From a virus: a stretch of 30,554 nt of DNA. Shown in pieces: positions 1 through 8,106 of the stretch. Numbering within the stretch: the first letter of the stretch is position 1; each line of letters opens with the position of its first letter. Where the stretch lies: positions 1-30,554 of the IMG/VR virus record IMGVR_UViG_3300008055_000095, one strand, 5' to 3'. The notes beneath the pieces are model-generated. The model did no database searches and was not told where the DNA came from. It saw only the letters and a list, made by a program, of their open reading frames with translations. The position numbers and the translations under genes are program-made.

Positions 1-19
1 TACCCACGCAATACCCCTT

Positions 20-56
20 AAGGGCTCCGGACATGTCGCTATTCCGGAGCCCTTTT
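20..56 (+). terminator. Rho-independent terminator of an upstream unit
   Basis: A perfect 12-bp stem pairs 20-31 with 43-54 around an 11-nt loop, and the right arm runs into a TTTT tract at 53-56. The stem is GC-rich. It lies just upstream of the packaging genes, so it probably ends the transcript of genes left of the window and separates them from the late module. Confidence 0.8.
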
Positions 57-129
57 CAGTGCCCCTTGCCGAACCCAACCTCAAGATGTACATCAACTGG
101 ATATTCGATGTAATTATTGGTTATGGATC

Positions 130-732
130 ATGGCGCAGCCTAAAAAAGCCACGCAAGACGTAGACGAAGAAATCCCAGAACTGGCGTATAACCCGGTTCT
201 AGCGCTGCGTGCTGCGCGCAAGCCCACCAAGAAAGAGCATGTACCGACGCAAGGGCAGCGAGAGGCCGTGGAGGAGTGCATAGGGCTAGGACTGACGCAC
301 GCGCAGATTGCCAAGGTGATGGGTATTAGCATTGGCACGCTGGTTAAATATTATAAAGACGAGCTTGATATGGGCAAGATCGCCAAGATCGCGGCTCTGT
401 CGAGGACGATGTTTAGCATTGGCACGGACCGCAACCACAAAGGTGTCGTGCCTGCGGCTATGTATTTGTTGAAGACGCAGGGCGGTGAGCAGTTCCGCGA
501 GACGCAGCGGACGGAGTTGACGGGCAAGGACGGCAAGCCCTTGGAGGTCAACACCAAGAGCAACACTGTCGATCCAAGCCTGCTCAGTCATGACCAGCGC
601 GAGGCGCTGAGAGAGATCCTCACGAGTGCCATGAAGTTGGCAGCGCCGACCAGCCCTCAAGTGGATGACGAGGGCGAGACCATTGACGGTGACTATACAG
701 ATGTGACCGACTATGAGGACGACGAGGCGTGA
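130..732 (+). CDS. terS: Terminase small subunit (TerS-like)
   Basis: This 200-aa protein probably recognises phage DNA and hands it to the large terminase. Residues about 46-80 form a helix-turn-helix-like segment (GLTHAQIAKVMGISIGTL). It is followed by a segment ending TGKDGKPLEV (131-140), a tail typical of phage small terminases. The C-terminus is strongly acidic, which is common where TerS contacts TerL. It sits directly upstream of terL and its TGA overlaps the GTG start of terL. The ribosome binding site is weak, so the exact start is uncertain; an ATG at 123 is in another frame. The assignment rests on the HTH, the TGKDG segment and position, not on an alignment. Confidence 0.8.
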   Translation: MAQPKKATQDVDEEIPELAYNPVLALRAARKPTKKEHVPTQGQREAVEECIGLGLTHAQIAKVMGISIGTLVKYYKDELDMGKIAKIAALSRTMFSIGTDRNHKGVVPAAMYLLKTQGGEQFRETQRTELTGKDGKPLEVNTKSNTVDPSLLSHDQREALREILTSAMKLAAPTSPQVDDEGETIDGDYTDVTDYEDDEA

Positions 733-2351
733 TCGAGTTTGCGGGGGCCAAGATCGATCCGCGAGCGCAGCTTGACCTGCTGGACAAGGCCGACTGCGAG
801 GACAGTCTGTATGAGTTCCTGCGCAACGCGTGGAAGTATGTCGATGCGAGTCAGTGGCGTGATGGCTGGCCCATCGAGGCGGTAGCTGAGCACTTGCAGG
901 CGGTGGTGGACGGTGACATCAAGCGGTTGATCGTGAACATCCCGCCCCGCATGGGCAAGTCTACCATCACGTCGGTTGCCTTCCCCGCATGGACATGGGC
1001 GCAGCCCAACAGGTCCCCAACGTCAGGACCGGGTGTGCAGTTCTTGATGGCGTCCTACGCCAACCAGCTTGTGCTCAGAGACTCGGTCAAGTGCCGTCGT
1101 CTGATCGAGAGTCCGTGGTATCAGAAGCACTGGGGCGAGCGGTTCAAGCTGAACTCCGACCAGAACACCAAGAGCCGCTTTAGTAACGACCAGGGCGGTG
1201 AGCGGCTGATCACGTCCGTGGGCGCGGCAGTGACGGGTGAGGGCGGGTCGATCATCGTCATCGATGACCCGAACTCAGCGTCCGAGGCGTTCTCGGAGGC
1301 GAACATCGAGAGCACGATTGAGTGGTGGGACGGGACGATGTCCACGCGTCTCAATGACGCGAAGACCGGGGCCTATGTCATCATCCAGCAGAGGTTGGCG
1401 GAGAACGACCTGACGGGCCATGTGCTGGAGAAGGACATAGGCGAGTGGACGCACCTGTGTCTGCCGATGAAGTATGAGGCCGACCGTGCGTTCGTGACCA
1501 ACATTGGATGGGAAGACCCGCGCAAGGAGGAGGGCGAGTTGCTGTGGCCCGACCGGTTCGGGACAGCCGAGGTCAAGAACCTAGAGAAGTCACTGGGTCC
1601 GTTCATGGCAGCAGGACAGCTACAGCAGCGTCCAGAGCCTGCCGGGGGCGGTGTCATTAAGCGCGAGTGGTGGCAGCTATGGGAGGAGCGGGCCTACCCG
1701 CCCATGGACTTCATCGTGGCAAGCCTCGATACGGCCTACACCATCAAGACCAACAACGACTACTCAGCCCTCACCGTCTGGGGCGTGTTCTCCAACGACG
1801 ACCGGGCAGTGGCCTCACGCTTCCTCGATGGCGAGGGGCGACCTATGTACATCGACAGGCACTATACCAGTGGCGTGACTAAGGTCATGCTGATGTACTC
1901 ATGGCAGGAGCGGCTTGAGTTCCATGACCTCGTTGAGAAGGTCGCCAAGACGTGTAAGTCATTGAAAGTAGACAAGTTATTGGTCGAGAACAAGGCGGCA
2001 GGGATCTCGGTCGCACAAGAGCTACGTCGTCTGTACGGCAACGAGGGGTTCTCAGTGCAGCTATCGGACCCTAAGAGCATGGACAAGCTGGCGCGACTTT
2101 ACTCTGTGCAGCATCTGTTTGCAGAAGGCATGGTCTACGCACCCGACAAGGAGTGGGCAGAGCAGGTCATTACGCAGGTGGGCCAGTTCCCCAAGGGCAA
2201 GCACGACGATCTTGTAGACACGGTCTCTATGAGCATACGCCACCTGCGCGACGTGGGGCTGCTGACACGCGGTGTTGAGTATTCAGAGAGCGTGGAGCAG
2301 AGTAAGGCGTACCCGCAAGCGGCCAAGGACGTGCCGCTCTACCCGGTGTGA
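729..2351 (+). CDS. terL: Terminase large subunit (ATPase and nuclease)
   Basis: This is the DNA packaging motor, 540 aa, a normal length. The ATPase half has a Walker A-like PPRMGKST (72-79) and a Walker B SIIVIDD (174-180). The RNase H-like nuclease half has the expected acidic residues: D334 in ASLDTAY, E420 in KLLVEN, and D493/D494/D497 in KHDDLVD. All key catalytic positions look intact. Translation starts at a GTG (729) that overlaps the TGA of the small subunit by 4 nt, which points to translational coupling. This is one of the most secure calls in the window. Confidence 0.96.
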   Translation: MIEFAGAKIDPRAQLDLLDKADCEDSLYEFLRNAWKYVDASQWRDGWPIEAVAEHLQAVVDGDIKRLIVNIPPRMGKSTITSVAFPAWTWAQPNRSPTSGPGVQFLMASYANQLVLRDSVKCRRLIESPWYQKHWGERFKLNSDQNTKSRFSNDQGGERLITSVGAAVTGEGGSIIVIDDPNSASEAFSEANIESTIEWWDGTMSTRLNDAKTGAYVIIQQRLAENDLTGHVLEKDIGEWTHLCLPMKYEADRAFVTNIGWEDPRKEEGELLWPDRFGTAEVKNLEKSLGPFMAAGQLQQRPEPAGGGVIKREWWQLWEERAYPPMDFIVASLDTAYTIKTNNDYSALTVWGVFSNDDRAVASRFLDGEGRPMYIDRHYTSGVTKVMLMYSWQERLEFHDLVEKVAKTCKSLKVDKLLVENKAAGISVAQELRRLYGNEGFSVQLSDPKSMDKLARLYSVQHLFAEGMVYAPDKEWAEQVITQVGQFPKGKHDDLVDTVSMSIRHLRDVGLLTRGVEYSESVEQSKAYPQAAKDVPLYPV

Positions 2352-2364
2352 TGAGGAGAGGACG

Positions 2365-2574
2365 ATGATTGACCAACGTGTTTTTGCGTCTTGCACGGTC
2401 GAAGACCTTGGCCAGAGGCAGTTTGAAGTAAAGGTTTGGGGCGAAAAACCTTTTGACAATGAGCGCACCTATACATTGAGTGCAAAGGATGATAATTCTG
2501 CCGCGCAAGAAGGTATTCGGCTGTTCGTCGAAGAAATGGAATGTCTGCGAGACGCAGAGATAAAGGACGAGTGA
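2365..2574 (+). CDS. Hypothetical 69-aa protein between terL and portal
   Basis: The frame stays open further upstream, but the ATG at 2365 follows a good ribosome binding site (GAGGAG, 2353-2358) and falls just after the terL stop, so I chose it. The product starts MIDQRVFASC and ends LRDAEIKDE. It is acidic and looks like a small beta-rich fold (TVEDLGQRQFEVKVWG) followed by a helix (SAAQEGIRLFVEEMECL). Its stop codon overlaps the portal start by 1 nt. I recognise no family. Its place suggests a small accessory protein made with the packaging apparatus. Confidence 0.7.
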   Translation: MIDQRVFASCTVEDLGQRQFEVKVWGEKPFDNERTYTLSAKDDNSAAQEGIRLFVEEMECLRDAEIKDE

Positions 2575-4922
2575 TGGATAACGATCTCGGCATTGCCCCG
2601 ATGAACCTGCGTCTCCCCGGTGAGCCTGAGCCAGCCCTCCCTGATCCCACTGAGATCATCATTGAGATGGCTGAAGATGGCGCAGACACGCCGATCATGG
2701 ACGAGCACGGCAATGTGCTAGAGATCGAGCATGGCGATGGGTCGATCTCGGTCAGCCTTGACGGCTCTCCCATTGAGTCTGCTGAGGACGACGCTGACGA
2801 CCCCGACTGGTTCGACAACCTCGTTGACCGCATCCCTGAGGCCGAGCTTAGCCGCATCTCCAGCGAGTTGCTGTCGGGCATCGAGGACGACCTGACATCG
2901 CGCAACGAGTGGATCGAGAACCGGGCGCAGGGCATCAAGCTTCTGGGCCTCAAGATCGAGGTGCCAGGCGTCCAAGGGGCGAGCGACGGAGCCCCTGTTG
3001 AGGGCATGTCCAAAGTGCGCCACCCGCTGTTGCTGGAGGCCGTGCTGCGCTTCCAAGCCAATGCGCGCAGCGAGATGCTGCCGACCGACGGTCCGATCAA
3101 GATCCGCAACGATGACAACGACGCGACGGCGCAGGAGGACCTGACGGCCACTGCACTGCAACGCGACCTCAACCATTACCTGACTTCGACGGCATCGGAA
3201 TATTATCCCGACACCGACCGGATGCTGCTGATGCTGGGCTTTGGCGGCACGTCGTTCAAGAAGGTCTATTACTGCCCGTTGCGCAACCGCCCGGTCTCCG
3301 AGAGCGTGGATGCAGACGACTTGATCGTCAACAACGCAGCGACTGACTTGGAGAACGCCAAGCGCATCACGCATCGCATCATGATGCGGCCTTCAACGGT
3401 CAAGCGTATGCAGATCTTGGGCGTGTACCGCGACGTTGAGCTTGGTACGCCCAACATGCCCAAGCAGGATGCCTTCCAGAAGGAAGAGAAAGACCAGCAG
3501 GGCGTCTCGCAGCAGTCCACCAACCCGAGTGATCGCGACCGCGAGATCTACGAGTGCTACTGCGAACTCGACATTGATGGCTTTAATCACAAGTATAAGG
3601 GCAAGATCACGGGTCTTGAGATCCCTTATCGCGTGACGATTGACGTGTCGTCGAAGGAAATCCTGTCGATTGTCCGCAACTACAGCAACGAAGTTGAAGG
3701 GCTGCCCGTTGCCAAGAAGGTGTTTGTTAAGTACACCTTCGTGCCGGGTCTGGGCTTCTACGACATCGGCCTTCTGCATATTCTGGGCAACACCACCAAC
3801 GCCATCACGGCTGCTTGGCGCGAGTTGCTGGACGCTGGCATGTACTCGAACTTCCCCGGCTTCTTGTTGGCCGACACGGGTGCACGTCAGAACACCAACA
3901 TCTTTAGAGTCCCTCCCGGCGGCGGTGCGCTGGTAAAGACAGGTGGTATGCCGATCAGCCAAGCTGTGATGCCCCTTCCTTACCAGCCACCCAGCCAGGC
4001 GCTCATGCAGCTTGTCAACGACATGGCCCAGACGGGTATGCGCGTTGGCGGCACGTCGGAGATGCAGGTCGGTGAAGGCCGTCCGGACGCCCCTGTAGGC
4101 ACGACGCTGGCGCTCATCGAGCAGGCGACGAAGGTGCTGGACTCCGTGCACAAGCGGATGCACGCGGCACAGGCGGAGGAGTTCCGGCTGCTGATGGACG
4201 TGTTCCGTGAGAACCCGGAGAGCTTCTGGCAGCGCAACTTCAAGCCGACCATCCCATGGGATCAGGAGCGGTTCTTGTACGCGCTTGAGAACTACGACCT
4301 GACGCCACAGGCTGACCCGAACACAGCAAGCCATGGGCAGCGCATGATGAAGGTGGCGGCCTTGAAGCAGCTTCAGGCGCAGAACCCGTCCATGTACGAC
4401 CCCATCGCCATCGACACGGTTGCGTTGCAGACGCTTGGCTGGTCTAACCCTGCACAGTTCTTGGCACCGGCCAACGCCCAGCAGAAGCCGCCTCCAGAGC
4501 TTCTCCAAGCCCAGTCTAAGATGATGGCTGAGCAGAAGGAGGCGGACGCTCAGATGATTACCGCGCAGGCGCGGGCGGCTGAGACGCAGGCCAAGATCCA
4601 GATGGGTGCGTTCGCGCCTAAGCAGGATGGCGGCTTGCAAGGCCAAGGCCAGATCGACCCGATCAAGCTGATGGAGCTTCAGACGCGCAACCTTGAGCTT
4701 GAGCAGGATCGTCGGAACATGCTGCTGGAGTCTGAGAACCGCAAGCGTGACCGCGAGAGCCGTGAGCGCATCGAGGCGATGAAGTTTGCCGAAGAGATGG
4801 CTCGCAACCCAGAAGAGCTTCCTATCGCCAATAGCATCATCAGCGAAGAGATGCTAAAGCGTCTTGAGGCTAACGAACCGCCCTTGGAAGACAGGAACAG
4901 CGGTGTGATGGGTGAAGGCTAA
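2574..4922 (+). CDS. Portal protein (head-tail connector)
   Basis: The portal forms the dodecameric ring through which DNA is packaged and released. I place the start at 2574, overlapping the previous stop, with AAGGAC at 2563-2568 as ribosome binding site. An in-frame ATG at 2541 would add 11 residues inside the previous gene. The 782-aa product has an acidic N-terminus, a long mixed core, and a segment (GTSEMQVGEGRPDAP, then TTLALIEQATKVLDS) of the kind seen in portals of podovirus-like phages, followed by long helices. The last 150 residues are rich in Gln, Glu and Arg and predict as coiled coil, as in portal barrel regions. Position after terL supports the call. I did not see a motif that fixes the subfamily. 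Confidence 0.87.
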   Translation: MDNDLGIAPMNLRLPGEPEPALPDPTEIIIEMAEDGADTPIMDEHGNVLEIEHGDGSISVSLDGSPIESAEDDADDPDWFDNLVDRIPEAELSRISSELLSGIEDDLTSRNEWIENRAQGIKLLGLKIEVPGVQGASDGAPVEGMSKVRHPLLLEAVLRFQANARSEMLPTDGPIKIRNDDNDATAQEDLTATALQRDLNHYLTSTASEYYPDTDRMLLMLGFGGTSFKKVYYCPLRNRPVSESVDADDLIVNNAATDLENAKRITHRIMMRPSTVKRMQILGVYRDVELGTPNMPKQDAFQKEEKDQQGVSQQSTNPSDRDREIYECYCELDIDGFNHKYKGKITGLEIPYRVTIDVSSKEILSIVRNYSNEVEGLPVAKKVFVKYTFVPGLGFYDIGLLHILGNTTNAITAAWRELLDAGMYSNFPGFLLADTGARQNTNIFRVPPGGGALVKTGGMPISQAVMPLPYQPPSQALMQLVNDMAQTGMRVGGTSEMQVGEGRPDAPVGTTLALIEQATKVLDSVHKRMHAAQAEEFRLLMDVFRENPESFWQRNFKPTIPWDQERFLYALENYDLTPQADPNTASHGQRMMKVAALKQLQAQNPSMYDPIAIDTVALQTLGWSNPAQFLAPANAQQKPPPELLQAQSKMMAEQKEADAQMITAQARAAETQAKIQMGAFAPKQDGGLQGQGQIDPIKLMELQTRNLELEQDRRNMLLESENRKRDRESRERIEAMKFAEEMARNPEELPIANSIISEEMLKRLEANEPPLEDRNSGVMGEG

Positions 4923-4927
4923 GCGCG

Positions 4928-6160
4928 ATGAGCGAGATCGACAAAATTCTGCAAATTTTGGCTGAACATTACGGCAGCGATGATTATGTGCAGGACGCCC
5001 GCGATCTCTTTTCAAAGCGACAGAGCTTTGCAGAAGGGGGCTCACCTGATGACGACATTGTTGTCACGGGCCAACGCAATTTTAATGAATTTAGACCTCT
5101 AAACTTAGCAAACCTCTTTGAGGGCGGGGGCGGTTTTGCCCAGTCGTATTTTAATCCGTTTTTTGGCCCTTCGATAGACGACGCTGACCCTAATCTAAGC
5201 GAAGAACCTCCGGTTGAAGATGACGAAATTGTCGTTACTGCGCCAAAGACAACGGAACCTCCTTTTCCGTCAAGGTCGTTGTCAGTATCTTGGAGTCAAT
5301 CGGTCAGCGAACCAGAGCCTTCGGTTAGCGAAGAACCTCCGGTTGAAGATGACGAAATTGTCGTTACTGCACCAAAGACAACGGAACCTCCTTTTCCGTC
5401 TAGGTCGTTATCAGTATCTTGGAGTCAATCGGTCAGCGAACCAGAGCCTTCGTTTAGCGAAATTGAAGACATTGTCGTTACTGCACCAAAGACAACGGAA
5501 CCTCCTTTTCCGTCTAAGTCATTGTCAGTATCTTGGAGTCAATCGGTTAGCGAACCAGAGCCTTCGTTTAGCGAAATTGAAGACATTGTCGTTACTGCAC
5601 CAAAGACAACGGAACCTCCTTTTCCGTCAAGGTCGTTGTCAGTATCTTGGAGTCAATTTTCGTTTGAACCGACAGATCTGCCTCCAGAATCAACGACACC
5701 GCCTCCGACAACACAGCCTCCAACAACGTTTTCACTTCCGCCAACAACGCTGCCACCAGGCACACTTGGTTCGGTTCCAACAACTGCGCCTCCACGCACA
5801 GTTAGTGTAGTGTCAACACCGGCACTTACTTGGAACCCAAGCGCATTTCCTCCTAGCACAGGCTTTATGTTCCCTGCGGAATACACGCCGTTGCAGCAGT
5901 TTAATCTGCCGAACTATGCAAACGTCTATGACGTGTTGTTCCAAGGTCAGGGCGCAGATAGCGCACTGGGTCAGTCCATGTTGACGCCACCTGACCAGAT
6001 GGGGCGCTTAGACGCTGCAATGGCGGTTGCTCAGCAAGCTCAACCTTCCGCTCAACAACCTGCGCCTCAAGCAAATACAGGGGCTGGTAAAGCGCGTGGA
6101 GGTAGTGTAAACGACACCATTGACGGTATTATCGCATACCTTCAAAGCATTCGCCGGTAA
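4928..6160 (+). CDS. Repeat protein with five TonB-box-like motifs
   Basis: This 410-aa protein has four parts. Residues 1-40 form a short helical head. Residues 41-50 read DDDIVVTGQR, which matches the TonB box common at the N-terminus of TonB-dependent receptors. Residues 91-243 are four tandem repeats (43, 43, 38 and about 29 aa), each carrying (D/E)IVVTAPK and ending in a Ser/Trp-rich stretch. Residues about 245-310 are Pro/Thr-rich and probably extended. The C-terminus ends GKARGGSVND and a helix. No signal peptide or membrane segment is visible. Base composition looks more AT-rich than in the portal gene. It follows the portal by 5 nt, so it is probably made with virion proteins. No family is known to me; a role in TonB-assisted entry is inference. 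Confidence 0.75.
   Translation: MSEIDKILQILAEHYGSDDYVQDARDLFSKRQSFAEGGSPDDDIVVTGQRNFNEFRPLNLANLFEGGGGFAQSYFNPFFGPSIDDADPNLSEEPPVEDDEIVVTAPKTTEPPFPSRSLSVSWSQSVSEPEPSVSEEPPVEDDEIVVTAPKTTEPPFPSRSLSVSWSQSVSEPEPSFSEIEDIVVTAPKTTEPPFPSKSLSVSWSQSVSEPEPSFSEIEDIVVTAPKTTEPPFPSRSLSVSWSQFSFEPTDLPPESTTPPPTTQPPTTFSLPPTTLPPGTLGSVPTTAPPRTVSVVSTPALTWNPSAFPPSTGFMFPAEYTPLQQFNLPNYANVYDVLFQGQGADSALGQSMLTPPDQMGRLDAAMAVAQQAQPSAQQPAPQANTGAGKARGGSVNDTIDGIIAYLQSIRR
5198..5656 (+). repeat. Four tandem coding repeats (129, 129, 114, ~87 nt)
   Basis: Near-identical direct repeats start at 5198, 5327, 5456 and 5570. Units 1 and 2 differ at only a few bases. Units 3 and 4 share a variant beginning (AGCGAAATTGAAGACATTG) that lacks 15 nt, and unit 4 is cut short at its 3' end. 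All unit lengths are multiples of three, so the frame is kept. The high nucleotide identity, including synonymous sites, points to recent duplication or ongoing recombination. Confidence 0.93.
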
Positions 6161-6182
6161 CTCGGTAAGATTGGAGAAACCA

Positions 6183-7418
6183 ATGTCTGAAATGTCTCGC
6201 GCTGCCCGTCGCGCTATGAGGGCCAAAATTCACCGTATTACTCAGGCCACTTCGGACAAGGTTGATGCCTCCGATTACGGTCCTGAAGAAGTTCTTAACG
6301 CTGACGTTAAAACCGGTATGCGTCCAATCTCGCGTCGCGCCTATAAAAAGGGCGGCAAGGTTGTTGCTGTTACCGGCAAAGACGCCAAGCAGAATGCAGG
6401 TAAGAAGCCGCGCAATGGCTCTAAGCACCTTACCATCGACGGTCTTGTTAACCGCAATTACAAAGACGCCAATGAAGCCCGTGAAGGCATCAAGCATGTT
6501 GGCGCTCTGAAGCGTGGTGGCCGCGCAGGTAAAGCTGCTGGTGGCACTCCTGATGCTGGCGTCCCTAAGGATCGCTTCAGCTTCTCGCCTTCGTCAAAGG
6601 GCAAGGTTGCTGAGACCATGGGCTTCAAGAAGGGTGGACGCACCGGTAAGGATAACGGTGGCGGCCTCACTCGTCTGCCGACGACACCCACCGCAGAACG
6701 CGATTCGATGAACGCTCGCCAGCTTGAATTGCTTGGCAAAGCGGCTGCTGCTGATGCCGCCAAGCGGATTATTCCTGGTCGCACAAGCTCCCTTCCGGAA
6801 GCCGCTAAGCCCGCGTCAAAGCCCCGCAAGCATGGCGGCAAGGCTTGGGAAGGCTCTGCCAAGGACGAGTCTCAGGATAAGAAGCTGGCCAAGAAGTATG
6901 GCATGTCGATGGAAGCTTGGGAAAAGTCTTCCAAGGACAAGAAACACGACAAGCAGCATTCCATGAAGGGTCTCAAGACCGGTGGCATGGCGCTTGACGG
7001 TGAGCTTCAAGGCACGCGCCCCAAGGGCGGTCGCATTGCCAAGCGCGATGGCGGCAGCCTTGCTGGCCTTGAAATGAACAAGGGCGGTCGTGCTAAGCGC
7101 AAGGGCAACGGCAAGACCGACATCAACATTGTGATTTCGACGGGGAAAGGTGGTCAGCCAATGACGCCTGGAATGGGTGCCAACCCCTCAGGCATTCCTG
7201 TTCCAATCCCGCCGATGGGTGCAGGTGCGGGTCCGGCTATGCCTCCCGCAATGCCATCTCCGCAGGCCGCAGCAGGCGCACTCGGTGGCGGCGCACCTGT
7301 GCCGTTGGCTCGCAAAGCCGGTGGCCGCACCTATCGTTCTTACAAAGACATGGACGCAGGCGCTGGCAGCGGCTTGGGTCGTTTGGAAAAGACAGAAATT
7401 CAAAAACACAAACGTTAA
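6183..7418 (+). CDS. Basic Lys/Gly-rich protein with GG motifs
   Basis: A 411-aa, very basic protein. The ATG at 6183 (MSEMSRAARR) follows GGAGA at 6173-6177; an in-frame ATG at 6120 would lie inside the previous gene. The chain is low in hydrophobic residues and is punctuated by Gly-Gly motifs flanked by Lys/Arg (KKGGKVV, KRGGRAGK, KKGGRTGKD, KHGGKAW, KTGGMALDG, NKGGRAKRK, RKAGGRTY). A Pro/Ala/Met/Gly-rich stretch (about residues 320-385) precedes the C-terminus. Such a protein could bind DNA or a negatively charged virion surface. I know no functional assignment. It lies between portal and capsid-assembly genes and is followed at once by a terminator. Confidence 0.75.
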   Translation: MSEMSRAARRAMRAKIHRITQATSDKVDASDYGPEEVLNADVKTGMRPISRRAYKKGGKVVAVTGKDAKQNAGKKPRNGSKHLTIDGLVNRNYKDANEAREGIKHVGALKRGGRAGKAAGGTPDAGVPKDRFSFSPSSKGKVAETMGFKKGGRTGKDNGGGLTRLPTTPTAERDSMNARQLELLGKAAAADAAKRIIPGRTSSLPEAAKPASKPRKHGGKAWEGSAKDESQDKKLAKKYGMSMEAWEKSSKDKKHDKQHSMKGLKTGGMALDGELQGTRPKGGRIAKRDGGSLAGLEMNKGGRAKRKGNGKTDINIVISTGKGGQPMTPGMGANPSGIPVPIPPMGAGAGPAMPPAMPSPQAAAGALGGGAPVPLARKAGGRTYRSYKDMDAGAGSGLGRLEKTEIQKHKR

Positions 7419-7423
7419 TATCT

Positions 7424-7465
7424 TTAGGGGCGGTGGTTGGAAGTCTCACCGCCCCTAATCTATTT
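7424..7465 (+). terminator. Probable intrinsic terminator after the basic GG protein
   Basis: A perfect 12-bp stem pairs 7424-7435 with 7447-7458 around an 11-nt loop, starting 6 nt after the stop codon. The following bases (TCTATTTTATCTT) are T-rich but interrupted, so termination may be partial. Confidence 0.65.
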
Positions 7466-7484
7466 TATCTTATGAGTTATATTT

Positions 7485-7685
7485 ATGCTTACCTATAATA
7501 ATCAGTTTCAACTTGAGCTTATGAAGCTCGTTGATGAGCGCATTGCGCATATTACCGACAATGTAATGCTGGGCATGTCCGTGGTTGATTACGCGGAATA
7601 TAAGTACCAGATAGGTAGGATCGAAGGGCTTCGATCCATTATCGAACTTTCCGAAGAAGTTAATACTATCCTTTCAAAACGTTAA
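7485..7685 (+). CDS. Small hypothetical protein upstream of GroES-like gene
   Basis: A 66-aa, largely helical protein beginning MLTYNNQFQLELMKLVDERI, with a central KYQIGRIEGLRSIIELSEEV. The pattern Gly-x-Ile-x-Gly-Leu followed by an acidic helix is one I associate with small proteins near head-assembly genes in many phages; no function is known to me. The ribosome binding site is weak (GAG at 7474-7476). It lies between a terminator and the co-chaperonin gene, 17 nt ahead of the latter. Confidence 0.65.
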   Translation: MLTYNNQFQLELMKLVDERIAHITDNVMLGMSVVDYAEYKYQIGRIEGLRSIIELSEEVNTILSKR

Positions 7686-7702
7686 TATATGGAGATTGAT
7701 TA

Positions 7703-8095
7703 ATGCCACATATGAATATGACCCATGATACAGATCCTAAGCAGACTTTGATCGATGCCCTTGGCGACATCAGCCAGTACAAGGTGTTTCACAACGAAAT
7801 CGTGGTCGCTGTTTATGTTCGTCCGGAAAAGACTGCGAGCGGGATTTATCTTCCTGACGCGCACCGCGAAGAAGACAAGGTCCAGGGCAAAGTTGGGCTT
7901 GTTGTAAAGATGGGCCCGGAAGCTTTTGAAGACCCCAACGGCAATTGGTTCCGCGATATGGACGTAAAACTGCACGATTGGGTTGTTTTCCGCCCATCTG
8001 ATGGCTGGAGCCAGACGGTGAACGGCGTTTTGTGCCGTGCTCTTAAGGACACCAACGTTCGCGGCAGCATCCCACATCCAGATATGGTTTGGTAA
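7703..8095 (+). CDS. GroES-like co-chaperonin
   Basis: A 130-aa protein with the Cpn10/GroES pattern. A beta strand (EIVVAVYV, 32-39) leads into a mobile-loop equivalent, PEKTASGIYLPD (41-52), where Ile48-Tyr49-Leu50 replaces the GroEL-binding Ile-Val-Leu of bacterial GroES. Then come KVQGKVGLVVKMGP (59-72) and DVKLHDWVVF (87-96), matching the RGEVLAVG and DVKVGDIVIF strands of GroES. An N-terminal extension of about 25 residues and the C-terminal tail GSIPHPDMVW are additions. By analogy with T4 gp31 it would cap host GroEL so that capsid protein can fold. It sits beside scaffold and capsid genes, as expected. The start follows GGAG at 7691-7694. Confidence 0.85.
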   Translation: MPHMNMTHDTDPKQTLIDALGDISQYKVFHNEIVVAVYVRPEKTASGIYLPDAHREEDKVQGKVGLVVKMGPEAFEDPNGNWFRDMDVKLHDWVVFRPSDGWSQTVNGVLCRALKDTNVRGSIPHPDMVW

Positions 8096-8106
8096 GGAGA
8101 TATTTT

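Noticed and set aside
57-129. Promoter for the terminase genes (TTGCCG at 66-71)
   Set aside because: The best partner at the right distance (TACATC, 89-94) matches only 3 of 6 bases; no convincing pair is seen.
3393-4646. A 417-codon open frame on the minus strand inside the portal gene, and others such as minus 10488-11441
   Set aside because: They mirror strongly coding plus-strand genes, have Leu/Arg/Val-heavy composition and lack ribosome binding sites.
5198-5656. CRISPR-like array
   Set aside because: Units are in-frame coding repeats without spacers, and no cas genes are present.
5214-5810. A 198-codon frame in another plus frame over the repeats
   Set aside because: It is a shadow of the repeat array in the gene at 4928-6160; Gln/Arg/Leu runs reflect the frame shift of the same repeats.
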